Assembly (NCBI GenBank): GCA_017466455.1
Contig: JAFTUD010000011.1
Coordinates: 1 to 29,878 of the forward strand
Reading direction: 5' to 3'
DNA from: Clostridia bacterium
GTDB lineage: Bacteria > Bacillota_A > Clostridia > Oscillospirales > CAG-272
DNA: 29,878 bases
Each line of letters starts with the position of its first letter. The stretch's first letter is position 1. The translations under genes and the position numbers were made by a program. Shown one piece after another: positions 22,932 to 29,799 of this stretch. Under the pieces are notes generated by a model that did not search any database, was not told where the DNA came from, and saw only the letters and a program-made list of their open reading frames with translations.

Positions 22932-22977
22932 CCCCCCCCCCGTTTTTTGTGCATTTTTACCAAAAATGCACAAAAAA
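22932..22977. repeat. C10 tract followed by a perfect 16-bp-arm palindrome
   Basis: Ten C in a row at 22932-22941 (G on the coding strand of the adjacent gene), one base away from an inverted repeat with arms 22943-22958 and 22962-22977, loop ACC, core TGTGCATTTTT. It lacks a trailing T run on either strand, so a normal terminator is not obvious. Confidence 0.75.
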
Positions 22978-22982
22978 GTGCG

Positions 22983-23076
22983 GAATTCGGATGTGCGAAC
23001 ACCCCAAGAACACGAGCCTTGGTGAAGTGCGATTGGCTGGTGGTAGCCATGCAGGGAGCGTAGCGAGTCGCAATGA
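22983..23076 (+). repeat. Dispersed repeat, copy 1 of 2
   Basis: A stretch with CCAAGAACAC, GATTGGCT and GAGCGTAGCGAGTCGCA in this order. The same blocks occur in the same order on the minus strand at 29452-29545. No open frame with a ribosome site accounts for it, so it may be a non-coding element. The rest of the gap up to the ATPase terminator (23077-23264) holds only short inverted repeats, including ACAGGG/CCCTGT near 23173-23188 and a hairpin followed by CATGAATT near 23233-23255. Confidence 0.55.
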
Positions 23077-23264
23077 GTTTGTGTAGTTGGAATTTAAAGC
23101 AATCGCTCCTAACTTTTGGAAAATTGCTCGGAATGTGAATAAACAACCGCTACTGCACGAAGTCGGGATTCGCCCACAGGGGCTTCCCTGTCGGAGCTTG
23201 CGACCCGAGGCACTCGGGCGGGAGTTTGCCTGCGGTGGCTCACCGCCATGAATTGTTCGCAAGC

Positions 23265-23299
23265 ACACAAAAAGGCTTTGCGAATGCAAAGCCTTTTAG
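23265..23299 (-). terminator. Terminator of the P-type ATPase gene
   Basis: Perfect arms AAAAGGCTTTGC (23270-23281) and GCAAAGCCTTTT (23286-23297) with loop GAAT, 4 nt after the stop codon and followed by T5 on the minus strand. Confidence 0.9.
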
Positions 23300-23301
23300 G
23301 T

Positions 23302-25971
23302 TTATTTTTTACCGATAACGCCTGTCAATTTAGCGATTTCCATAAGCATGGTTGGGATAAGTGACATTGCGATGCCTATGAGGTAGAGGTGCCATTCAAG
23401 GTATACAAGACCGAAGGCAGTATTCAGTCCCGGAATAAGCATTACAAGGAGCATTACTGCAACTGAGCCGAGGGCTGCTTTATTGAGTGTCTTATTACCG
23501 AAGGGTCCTGTCTTAAATAGTGACCTTTCGCTTCTCATATTGAAGGCTTGAACGACCTGCGACAGGGCAAGAACCATAAATGCAAGTGTCCTTCCGCTAC
23601 TCAGGTTAGAGGCGAAGAACGGGTTTTCAAATCCGCCAAGGTCAAGGATATTGCCAAGGGTCTCAAAGCCACCTACGCCAACGATGAAGGCGAAGAATGA
23701 AAGGAGTCCGAACATAAGACCTTGGAGAATGATTTGCACGCCGTAGCCATGGGCGAACAATCCCTCGCTCTTAGGTCTTGGCGGTTTTTGCATTACATCT
23801 CTTTCAAGTGGCTCCATACCGAGTGCGATTGCGGGGAAGGAATCGGTTACAAGGTTGATAAGGAGCAGCTGCATTGAAAGGAGTGGGGACACATGAAGGA
23901 ACATCATTGCAAGCAGAACGAGAATGATTTCGCCTATATTTGTGCCGAGCAGGAAGCCAACGACCTTTTTGATGTTGGCGTAAATTCCTCTGCCCTCCTT
24001 AACCGCATCAACGATTGTTGCGAAGTTATCATCGGCGAGGGTCATATCGGCAGCGCCCTTAGCGACATCTGTGCCTGTAATTCCCATTGCACAGCCGATA
24101 TCGGCGGCTTTAAGAGCAGGGGCGTCATTTACTCCGTCACCTGTCATTGATACGATTTGTCCCTTCCTTTGCCATGCCTTTACGATACGGATTTTATTTT
24201 CGGGGGATACGCGGGCATATACGGAGATTTGCTCAACGCTCGCGTCAAGCTCCTCATCGCTCATTGCATCGAGCTCTGCGCCTGTGATCGCTCTATGTCC
24301 TACGCCGAGAATACCGAGCTCTCTTGCGATTGCCGAGGCAGTAACGACATGGTCGCCTGTTATCATAACCGGACGAATTCCTGCCGAGATGCAGGTTTTT
24401 ACCGCTTCCTTTGCCTCGGGGCGCGGTGGGTCAATCATTCCGACAAGTCCCATAAGGATAAGGTCGCTTTCAAGGGCTTCGCTTGTCAATTCATCGGGGA
24501 GAGTGTCTATAATCTTATAGCCTACTGCAAGGACACGGAGCGCGCCATTGCTCATTTCATCGTTTACCTCGCGCGCCCTTTCAAGGTTGCCTGCGATACA
24601 GCGCTTTGCCATCATATCAAATGCGCCCTTTACGATTACGACAAGCTTATCTTCAATTTTATTGACGCTTGTCATAAGCTTTCTGTCGGAGTCGAAGGGG
24701 AGTGAGGCTACTCGCTCATATTTTGCGTTAAGCTCCGCCTGTGGGAGTGAGTTTTTATGGGCGGCAAAGATAATTGCCGTTTCGGTCGGGTCGCCGATGT
24801 GCTTTGCCTCACCGCCGTCAAAGGTAACTGTACCGTCACAGCAAAGTGTGCCGTAGGTGAGCAGTTTTCTTATTTCGGGGGAGTTATTTTCGCTTATGTC
24901 CTCGCTATTCCCTGTTTCGTCAAGGTATGCGCGGACAAGGGTCATACGGTTTTGAGTGAGTGTTCCTGTTTTATCCGAGCATATAATTGATGCACCGCCA
25001 AGTGTTTCAACTGCGGGCAAGCGACGGATAATTGCGTTCTTTTTAGCAAGTCGGGTAACGCCTATTGAGAGGACTATTGTTACGATAACCGAAAGGCCCT
25101 CGGGGATTGCCGACACGGCAAGTGATACGGCGGTCATAAAGAGGTCCATTGGGTCAAGGTCGTTTACAAGTCCTACGATAAATACCGCTACGCATGCAAG
25201 GATTGCGACAATTCCAAGCACCTTACCGAGGCTCGAAAGCTTGCGCTGTAAGGGGGTCTGTGTGTCGCTTTCGCCCTGCAAGAGGCTTGCGATTTTGCCC
25301 ATTTCGGTATTCATTCCCGTAGCGGTTACAACTGCGGTTGCAGTTCCGTAGGTGATTGAACAGCCCGAATAAATCATATTAGTTCTATCGCCGATTGGCG
25401 CTTTTTCATCTACTACCGCGCCCGCGTCCTTTTCGCTCGGAACGCTCTCTCCTGTCAGGGCGCTTTCCTCACTTTTGAGGTTTACGCTTTTGAGAAGCCT
25501 TGCGTCGGCAGGAACGAAATCGCCCGCCTCAAGACGGATTATATCGCCTACGACTAAGGATGCGGAGTCAATAATTTCCTCTTTTCCGTCACGGATAACT
25601 CTTGATTTCGGGGCGGACATATTTTGAAGCGCTTCAAGAGCCTTTTCTGCCTTGCTTTCCTGAATTACGCCCATTACTGCATTGATTACGACGATAAGGA
25701 GAATCAAAATAGGCTCAAAAAACTCCTTTGCCTCGCCCTCAATACATGCCATAACGAAGGAAATCACTGCGGCAACAAGGAGAATTATTATCATTACATC
25801 CTTGAATTGCTCAAAAAACTTTTGTAGGCTTGTTTTTGCTTTTTTCTTCGCAAGCTCGTTTTTTCCGTCCTTTTCAAGACGAGCCTTTGCCTCGCTTGCG
25901 CTAAGACCTGTAAGAGCATTCGTGCTTAACTCACTAATGGCATCATCACAGGGTTTTGCGTGAAAATTCAT
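23302..25971 (-). CDS. Calcium-type P-type ATPase (P2 class)
   Basis: An ATP-driven cation pump of the plasma membrane, 889 residues. The N-terminal cation-ATPase domain is followed by TGES in SALTGESVPSEKD (actuator). The M4 ion-site motif is SAIPEGLSV. Phosphorylation Asp333 lies in ICSDKTGTLTQNRM. MITGDH and MTGDGVNDAPALK form the hinge and P-domain. C-terminal membrane segments include NIGEIILVLLAM (M5) and INLVTDSFPAIALG (M6), with the Asn/Asp residues that bind Ca2+ in SERCA/PMCA-like pumps. Length and motifs fit a Ca2+-transporting ATPase; Na+ or Mn2+ cannot be ruled out. AGGAGG lies 12 nt before the ATG at 25971, a rather long spacing. It has its own promoter, dyad and terminator, so it is an independent unit. 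Confidence 0.93.
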   Translation of the reverse strand: MNFHAKPCDDAISELSTNALTGLSASEAKARLEKDGKNELAKKKAKTSLQKFFEQFKDVMIIILLVAAVISFVMACIEGEAKEFFEPILILLIVVINAVMGVIQESKAEKALEALQNMSAPKSRVIRDGKEEIIDSASLVVGDIIRLEAGDFVPADARLLKSVNLKSEESALTGESVPSEKDAGAVVDEKAPIGDRTNMIYSGCSITYGTATAVVTATGMNTEMGKIASLLQGESDTQTPLQRKLSSLGKVLGIVAILACVAVFIVGLVNDLDPMDLFMTAVSLAVSAIPEGLSVIVTIVLSIGVTRLAKKNAIIRRLPAVETLGGASIICSDKTGTLTQNRMTLVRAYLDETGNSEDISENNSPEIRKLLTYGTLCCDGTVTFDGGEAKHIGDPTETAIIFAAHKNSLPQAELNAKYERVASLPFDSDRKLMTSVNKIEDKLVVIVKGAFDMMAKRCIAGNLERAREVNDEMSNGALRVLAVGYKIIDTLPDELTSEALESDLILMGLVGMIDPPRPEAKEAVKTCISAGIRPVMITGDHVVTASAIARELGILGVGHRAITGAELDAMSDEELDASVEQISVYARVSPENKIRIVKAWQRKGQIVSMTGDGVNDAPALKAADIGCAMGITGTDVAKGAADMTLADDNFATIVDAVKEGRGIYANIKKVVGFLLGTNIGEIILVLLAMMFLHVSPLLSMQLLLINLVTDSFPAIALGMEPLERDVMQKPPRPKSEGLFAHGYGVQIILQGLMFGLLSFFAFIVGVGGFETLGNILDLGGFENPFFASNLSSGRTLAFMVLALSQVVQAFNMRSERSLFKTGPFGNKTLNKAALGSVAVMLLVMLIPGLNTAFGLVYLEWHLYLIGIAMSLIPTMLMEIAKLTGVIGKK

Positions 25972-25997
25972 TTTGGGTTTTTGCCTCCTAAGTAAAA

Positions 25998-26021
25998 TTA
26001 CAGCACGCTGTGGTGCTGTAA
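25998..26021. promoter_or_regulatory. Perfect dyad at the ATPase transcription start, candidate operator
   Basis: TTACAGCAC-GCTGTG-GTGCTGTAA, 9-bp perfect arms, begins 4 bp downstream of the -10 and ends 13 bp before the ribosome site. The position is typical for a repressor site, or it could form a leader hairpin. Confidence 0.6.
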
Positions 26022-26024
26022 AGT

Positions 26025-26053
26025 ATATTACCATATTTTTATTATTATGTCAA
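26025..26053 (-). promoter_or_regulatory. Promoter of the P-type ATPase gene
   Basis: TTGACA (26048-26053) and TAATAT (26025-26030) on the minus strand with a 17-bp spacer. The candidate operator dyad lies immediately downstream. Confidence 0.8.
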
Positions 26054-26104
26054 GGTATGGTGGGTTAATCGTTTGTAAAGATTTTTTTGCGGACTTGTAA
26101 CAAT

Positions 26105-26542
26105 TCAAGCATCAAGCTGACTGCTTGACTCGGCGCCTTTGCCACCGTCAAGGGATATATTGAAGGTGCAGAGCTTGCCGTCGGTTTTTGTGCCGACTAC
26201 TACTGTAAAGGTTTTTTCGCCTGCGGTCATACGGTATTCGGCGTATCTGTATGTTGTTCCGTTACTTCTCTTTGTTTGCCATGCCGTTTGCTTCAGCTCG
26301 TATTCGCCGACGCCCTTTACATAGTTTACCAAGTCCGGGTAGGATTTTTCAAAGCTCTCATCGGTGATGATATCATCAAGCAAGGCTCTTGCGTTTGCTT
26401 TATCATCGGCTATCAGAGTATCGATAAACTCGCATGTGAGGGCTTCAAGCTCTTGGTAATTTTCCGAGCATGAGCATGAGATTATAAGGGCTGACACAAG
26501 CAAAAGCGCCATTATCAGTGCGATTATTTTTACTTTTTTCAT
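26105..26542 (-). CDS. Small lipoprotein of unknown function
   Basis: A 145-residue lipoprotein. The signal MKKVK plus hydrophobic residues ends in LIISC, giving lipidated Cys23, followed by SCSEN. The mature part has a helical section (LEALTCEFIDTLIADDKANARALLDD) and a beta section (YRYAEYRMTAGEKTFTVVVGTK), the plan of small NTF2-like or DUF3887-like extracytoplasmic domains. The C-terminus is Gly/Ser-rich. AGAGGT lies before the ATG. It is the last of three co-directional genes (starts at 27511, 27004, 26542) with short gaps (15 and 18 nt), so it is probably co-transcribed with the two membrane proteins. No function is assigned. Confidence 0.78.
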   Translation of the reverse strand: MKKVKIIALIMALLLVSALIISCSCSENYQELEALTCEFIDTLIADDKANARALLDDIITDESFEKSYPDLVNYVKGVGEYELKQTAWQTKRSNGTTYRYAEYRMTAGEKTFTVVVGTKTDGKLCTFNISLDGGKGAESSSQLDA

Positions 26543-26560
26543 TTTTCTACCTCTATATAT

Positions 26561-27004
26561 TTAATGTTCAGATTTTTCCTGCTTTTCAAGCTCCGCCTGC
26601 TCGTTTTCAAGGCGGGCTTTTATTTTCTTACCGTATACAATTCTGAAGAAAAGGAAGCCTACAACAACGAATGAGGAAAGAATTATTGACGGTACGATTG
26701 CCTTTACTTTATCGTTAAAAAAGAAGATAAAGGGAACCATAAGCGGAATTGAGCCAAACGAAATTGCCTCAAGCACTGCGCCAAGCTGGGCGATTTCCTT
26801 ATCGTTCAGAGTGCTTGAATTTCCCGTATTCATCGGCATTTCGCCCCTTTTCACTATACTGAAGCTCCACGAAAGAAATCCGAGGATTATCATGAACATC
26901 ACGCTAAGGCTTGACATTTCGCTGATTATGATATACTTGGAAAGAGCGATGATTGCCACTACATTAAGGGCGAGGGCTACTAACATATAAATCGTTTTCT
27001 TCAT
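26561..27004 (-). CDS. Small four-helix membrane protein
   Basis: A 147-residue membrane protein with four hydrophobic segments: residues of about 5-25, 31-50, 83-100 and 108-127. A polar loop (KRGEMPMNTGNSSTLNDKE) lies between helices 2 and 3, and a charged Lys/Glu tail of 20 residues (KKIKARLENEQAELEKQEKSEH) could form a short coiled coil. No family was recognised. AAGGAGAT precedes the ATG. It lies 15 nt after the upstream membrane gene and 18 nt before the lipoprotein gene. Confidence 0.78.
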   Translation of the reverse strand: MKKTIYMLVALALNVVAIIALSKYIIISEMSSLSVMFMIILGFLSWSFSIVKRGEMPMNTGNSSTLNDKEIAQLGAVLEAISFGSIPLMVPFIFFFNDKVKAIVPSIILSSFVVVGFLFFRIVYGKKIKARLENEQAELEKQEKSEH

Positions 27005-27019
27005 TTTTATCTCCTTTTA

Positions 27020-27511
27020 TTATATTCCGCCAAGGACGGTATAGGTGATTATTAGTCTACCGATTATCCATAGGGCAACGGCAAGGACTATTTGCAAGAG
27101 CCAAAAGAGCTTGCCCTTATTCGTTATGTAATTATAGTCCTGATAGTTTTTGTAGATTGGGCGAAGTCCTGCCACGACACAGCACGGAAGTCCTGCTATT
27201 ATCCAAAGGGCGGGAAAGTCCATTGGGATTAGGGACAGGGCGAAGTAGATGAAGTAAAAGGGGAGATTTGAAATCATGGCGTGAAAGAGGATTTTATCCC
27301 CCTTTTCGGGTCGCCACGATGAGTCAGCCACGATACGCTCCCTCATTTTTTTGATTTTTCGCATGCTTTTTATCGAGATGAGCATTGTTGCGACATAGCC
27401 CGCTATAAGAGCGCCAAACACTATGGCAAGAACTGCCCCCGAGCGTATTACCGAGGCGAACATAATCAGCGCATACAGGGCGAGAAATATATAGATGATT
27501 TTTTTGAGCAT
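27020..27511 (-). CDS. Small membrane protein, first gene of a three-gene operon
   Basis: A 163-residue membrane protein. Two helices are close to the N-terminus (IIYIFLALYALIMFASV, LAIVFGALIAGYVATMLIS), then a basic loop (MRKIKKMRERIVADSSWRPEKGD), then about three further hydrophobic segments, the last near the C-terminus (LFWLLQIVLAVALWIIGRLIITY). No family was recognised. GAGAG seven bases before the ATG at 27511 favours this start over the longer frame to 27553. A strong promoter lies directly upstream, and a TetR gene with its own terminator precedes it, so it may or may not be under that regulator. Confidence 0.77.
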   Translation of the reverse strand: MLKKIIYIFLALYALIMFASVIRSGAVLAIVFGALIAGYVATMLISIKSMRKIKKMRERIVADSSWRPEKGDKILFHAMISNLPFYFIYFALSLIPMDFPALWIIAGLPCCVVAGLRPIYKNYQDYNYITNKGKLFWLLQIVLAVALWIIGRLIITYTVLGGI

Positions 27512-27543
27512 TTTGTTTCTCTCTTTTTGTTTTTTACAAGAAT

Positions 27544-27572
27544 ATTTTAGCATATCAGGAGTATGTTGTCAA
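27544..27572 (-). promoter_or_regulatory. Promoter of the three-gene membrane/lipoprotein operon
   Basis: On the minus strand TTGACA (27567-27572) and TAAAAT (27544-27549) with a 17-bp spacer; TGC before the -10 gives an extended -10. Confidence 0.85.
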
Positions 27573-27595
27573 GATATTTGGGATATGGTGAAAAA

Positions 27596-27626
27596 ATAAG
27601 GGCTAACAAGTAGTTAGCCCCTTTAT
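27596..27626 (-). terminator. Terminator of the TetR-family gene
   Basis: On the minus strand GGGGCTAAC and GTTAGCCC pair with loop TACTT, followed by TTATTTTTT. It lies just after the TetR stop codon and isolates it from the downstream operon. Confidence 0.88.
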
Positions 27627-27630
27627 ATGG

Positions 27631-28200
27631 TTAGCTTTTATAATCAATACATTTTTTGATGATAGCGATTATTGTATCAATTTCCGTCACGCAGTCTAAT
27701 TCAATCCATTTATGCACTATTCCCACCATTCCCTGTGTGAAAAATTCAAGGAAAAATATTCTTTCGGTTTCATCAAGAATGAACTGCGAGATTGCGGGAT
27801 AAAAAATGCTATTATACATTTTTTGGTAGGCGTCCTTATTATTAAACAGGTGTGGCTTTTGATTTGCCAGCTTCAAGACCTTTTTATTTTCCCTGCAAAA
27901 TTCAAGATACGGAGCTAAAAAGTCGGTAGTGATTAAAAATGCGTCCTCCTTAGACCTAATTTCAAGTGGGGTTTTCAGGTTAAAGGATGTTAAGAAGCTT
28001 TTATTAAGGTTTTCTATCGTTTCCTCTAACAGCTCGTAAACATTTTCATAGTGCAGATAGAAGGTGGAGCGATTTACTCCTGCTTTTTTCGTTATCTCGG
28101 TTACTGTAATGAATTCAATGTCCTTTTTTTCAAGCAAGGCTAAGAGCGCTTGGTTCATTAGCTGGGCGGTATAAAAATATTTACCTTCGTTCTTCTTCAT
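27631..28200 (-). CDS. TetR/AcrR-family transcriptional regulator
   Basis: A 189-residue DNA-binding protein. The N-terminal helix-turn-helix is clear: ALLALLEKKDIEFITVTEITKKAGVNRSTFYLHYENVYELLEE, residues of about 18-60. The C-terminal ligand-binding part is helical, with FLEFFTQGMVGIVHKWIELD as the last conserved block, like the TetR_C subgroup often seen in Bacillota. AAGGA precedes the ATG. A perfect 21-bp dyad sits between promoter region and start codon, suggesting autorepression. The target genes are unknown; the adjacent small membrane proteins on either side are the first candidates. The ligand cannot be read from sequence. Confidence 0.9.
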   Translation of the reverse strand: MKKNEGKYFYTAQLMNQALLALLEKKDIEFITVTEITKKAGVNRSTFYLHYENVYELLEETIENLNKSFLTSFNLKTPLEIRSKEDAFLITTDFLAPYLEFCRENKKVLKLANQKPHLFNNKDAYQKMYNSIFYPAISQFILDETERIFFLEFFTQGMVGIVHKWIELDCVTEIDTIIAIIKKCIDYKS

Positions 28201-28210
28201 TTTAATATCC

Positions 28211-28231
28211 TTAAATTCAATCTTAATTTAA
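28211..28231. promoter_or_regulatory. Candidate autoregulatory operator of the TetR gene
   Basis: TTAAATT-CAATCTT-AATTTAA, perfect 7-bp arms, 11 bp upstream of the start codon and overlapping the ribosome binding region. AT-rich palindromes are easily formed by chance, so the call is moderate. Confidence 0.5.
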
Positions 28232-28256
28232 GCGATACATAGAGGCTATGTCGCTT
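28230..28256 (-). terminator. Hairpin at the end of the small membrane-protein gene
   Basis: AAGCG plus ACATAG pair with CTATGT plus CGCTT around loop AGG; it overlaps the stop codon of the gene at 28255. No good T run follows, so termination strength is uncertain. Confidence 0.4.
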
Positions 28257-28611
28257 ATTCCTCGTTTGCGATTTCGTTTGCAAGCTTGATTATGTCGCTT
28301 GCGTACTTATTTTTTGACTTTGTTAGTATTTTCTTATATAGTGGGTAGTTTACGCCTGCGCCAGCAATTCCAACACAGCCGACGACAACTCCTAACGATA
28401 TAATAAGAGGTGTGCCTCCACCGATAACTCCCATAGCTAAGCACATTCCCGTGCCAAGTACAAGGCTTGATACAATGCCAAAGGTATAGGTGAAGATGTT
28501 TGCAGGGGTTTTTGCCTTGGCATCAAGTCTTTTAAGAGCTTTTACCTTTGAGGTTTGCTTGGGGGCGTATTCGTTTGCGATTTGTTCAGCGTAGATTTTG
28601 TCAGTATTCAT
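28255..28611 (-). CDS. Small two-helix membrane protein
   Basis: A 118-residue protein. The N-terminal soluble part MNTDKIYAEQIANEYAP continues to KVKALKRLDAKAK. Two glycine-rich hydrophobic segments follow (IFTYTFGIVSSLVLGTGMCLAMGV and LIISLGVVVGCVGIAGAGVNYPLY), then a helical tail (SDIIKLANEIANEE). Close relatives in Clostridia sometimes carry the database label 'dihydropteridine reductase'; nothing in the sequence supports that enzyme. AAGGAGA lies before the ATG at 28611, and an extended -10 is at 28661-28669. The function is unknown. Confidence 0.8.
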   Translation of the reverse strand: MNTDKIYAEQIANEYAPKQTSKVKALKRLDAKAKTPANIFTYTFGIVSSLVLGTGMCLAMGVIGGGTPLIISLGVVVGCVGIAGAGVNYPLYKKILTKSKNKYASDIIKLANEIANEE

Positions 28612-28660
28612 TTTTATTCTCCTTGAAATTTTAATTTGGGTTTTCTGCTTAAGCAAGATT

Positions 28661-28669
28661 ATTTTAGCA
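28661..28669 (-). promoter_or_regulatory. Extended -10 promoter of the small two-helix membrane protein
   Basis: TGCTAAAAT on the minus strand, about 50 bp before the start codon. No convincing -35 is seen, as is common with extended -10 promoters. Confidence 0.45.
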
Positions 28670-28726
28670 TAAGCAAAATCAAATTACTACAACAAAAAGC
28701 ACTAAAAATGTTTATTTGAAAAAATT

Positions 28727-28812
28727 CATATGACAAGTCATAGGCTCGGTCTTATCAATGGTGGCGTGTCCAAAACAAAAAGCACTCCGCTTGGAGTGCT
28801 TTTGTTTTGGCG
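28727..28812 (-). terminator. Repeated terminator module, copy 1 of 3
   Basis: A strong stem (core AGCACTCC/GGAGTGCT at 28781-28800, extended by CAAAACAAAA-type flanks to 28770-28810). On the minus strand it is followed by the conserved tail CACCATTGATAAGACCGAG and the small dyad TATGAC-TT-GTCATA. It ends the gene at 28839-29351. Confidence 0.75.
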
Positions 28813-28838
28813 CGTGTTGACAAAAAAGATGCCTTTTA

Positions 28839-29351
28839 TCATCGCTTTGTTTTTCTTTGAATAATATGGTATACGGTATAATACAGTCCGACTAAAGCGC
28901 AAAAATACATAAAAAGCCCCAAGAAAAGAAATCCGGTGGATTCCCCCTCAAGCTTGCCGATCGTTTCATCGAAATTCAATAAAACGGTTTGGCCGTTTGA
29001 AAATTCGACAATAGTGTTGCTGTTAGGGTGAATCAAAAGCGTAATATCATCATTTTTTGGCAGCGATGATAGTTGATCACGAAGTTCTTCATTGATGGAT
29101 ACACCATCGATAAAATATCTGTTTCCGTCTGTACAATCGATCGCAATTTCTACAAGGCTTACGGTTGGCTTGGTGTGCCATATTTCATCATACGAAAGAA
29201 ACTGCGTTTTAACTACTCTGCACTCCTCGCGCGGTATGTTTTTATTCCAACATTGCATGCCAAAAGTAAATATGCTTCCAAGAAGGATGCCGATTGCAAG
29301 CATAAACACAGCAAGCTTAAACGGCATAGGATCTGACTTTCGTTTTCTCAT
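28839..29351 (-). CDS. Membrane protein with an extracytoplasmic beta domain
   Basis: A 170-residue protein with one hydrophobic segment near residues 12-32 and a second near 141-163. The part between them (about 110 residues) would lie outside the cell and is beta-rich: VSLVEIAIDCTDGNRYFIDG, then NDDITLLIHPNSNTIVEF. This plan resembles small DUF3592-like membrane proteins, a loose comparison only. A GGTGGAG ribosome site precedes the ATG. It has its own promoter with a 20-bp dyad at the transcription start and a strong terminator. The C-terminal beta domain of the protein at 239-1777 has a similar style, which may be coincidence. Confidence 0.75.
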   Translation of the reverse strand: MRKRKSDPMPFKLAVFMLAIGILLGSIFTFGMQCWNKNIPREECRVVKTQFLSYDEIWHTKPTVSLVEIAIDCTDGNRYFIDGVSINEELRDQLSSLPKNDDITLLIHPNSNTIVEFSNGQTVLLNFDETIGKLEGESTGFLFLGLFMYFCALVGLYYTVYHIIQRKTKR

Positions 29352-29371
29352 ATCTCCACCGCCTTTCTGTC

Positions 29372-29391
29372 ATTTGACGCTCGCGTCAAAT
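29372..29391. promoter_or_regulatory. Perfect 9-bp-arm dyad at the transcription start, candidate operator or leader hairpin
   Basis: ATTTGACGC-TC-GCGTCAAAT starts 3 bp downstream of the -10 element and ends about 20 bp before the start codon of the gene at 28839-29351. Confidence 0.6.
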
Positions 29392-29394
29392 AGT

Positions 29395-29423
29395 ATTATA
29401 GCACATTTTGGGGCGTTTTTCAA
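29395..29423 (-). promoter_or_regulatory. Promoter of the membrane-protein gene ending at 28839
   Basis: TTGAAA (29418-29423), TATAAT (29395-29400) on the minus strand, 17-bp spacer, with TG two bases before the -10. Confidence 0.82.
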
Positions 29424-29451
29424 CATTATTTAAGTTTTTTAGGATATTGCG

Positions 29452-29545
29452 CCACTGCGACTCGCTTGCGCTCGCGTGCATAAGCTCCACTTAGCCAATC
29501 ACGCTTCGTTTCTCTTGCGTTCTTGGAATGTCGCTTACCAGATTC
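29452..29545 (-). repeat. Dispersed repeat, copy 2 of 2
   Basis: On the minus strand it holds CCAAGAACGC, GATTGGCT and GCGAGTCGCA in the same order as the plus-strand stretch 22983-23076. A spurious open frame covers it, without a ribosome site. Confidence 0.55.
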
Positions 29546-29562
29546 AAACCTATCGCCAAGGG

Positions 29563-29635
29563 CGACGGTCTTATCAATGGTAGCGCCCCCAAGGAACGAA
29601 AAAAAGCATCCCGTTTGGGATGCTTCGTTCTTGCT
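29563..29635 (-). terminator. Repeated terminator module, copy 2 of 3
   Basis: Core stem GCATCCC/GGGATGC (29606-29623) with outer GAACGAA/TTCGTTC. On the minus strand it is followed by T7, CGTTCCTTGG and the conserved ACCATTGATAAGACCG tail. No gene lies immediately upstream, so what it terminates is unclear. Confidence 0.7.
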
Positions 29636-29799
29636 TGAACACACAATATCGTTCTAACCCCTCCACCGTCGCATAGTCGTCTACCTTCTCCTCGACGCTT
29701 CGCTTACACTCGGCTCGGCACACTCCTTGCTTTGGGCGGTTTCACTCGCCAAAAACGATATTCAATCGTTTTTGGCTTCGTTACCCATCACGAACCGGA
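29636..29799. other. Gene-free stretch with one long hairpin
   Basis: No open frame with a start signal was found. It contains a perfect inverted repeat with 12-bp arms, GCCAAAAACGAT at 29748-29759 and its complement at 29765-29776, loop ATTCA. Part of it may be a transcribed non-coding element ending at one of the flanking terminator modules, but no tRNA or known RNA fold was recognised. Confidence 0.45.

Noticed and set aside
22957..23289. Open frames on both strands in the gap before the ATPase terminator
   Set aside because: Low-quality composition, no ribosome sites, overlap with palindromes and the terminator stem.
24071..25351. Plus-strand open frames of 130-180 residues opposite the ATPase gene
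   Set aside because: The minus strand encodes an intact P-type ATPase with all motifs; the opposite frames have no start signals or family features.
28255..28611. Dihydropteridine reductase
   Set aside because: A 118-residue protein with two membrane helices has no Rossmann or nitroreductase motif; the label sometimes seen on relatives is unsupported.
29426..29644. 72-residue open frame on the minus strand
   Set aside because: It runs through the terminator module and the dispersed repeat, lacks a ribosome site and has repeat-derived composition.
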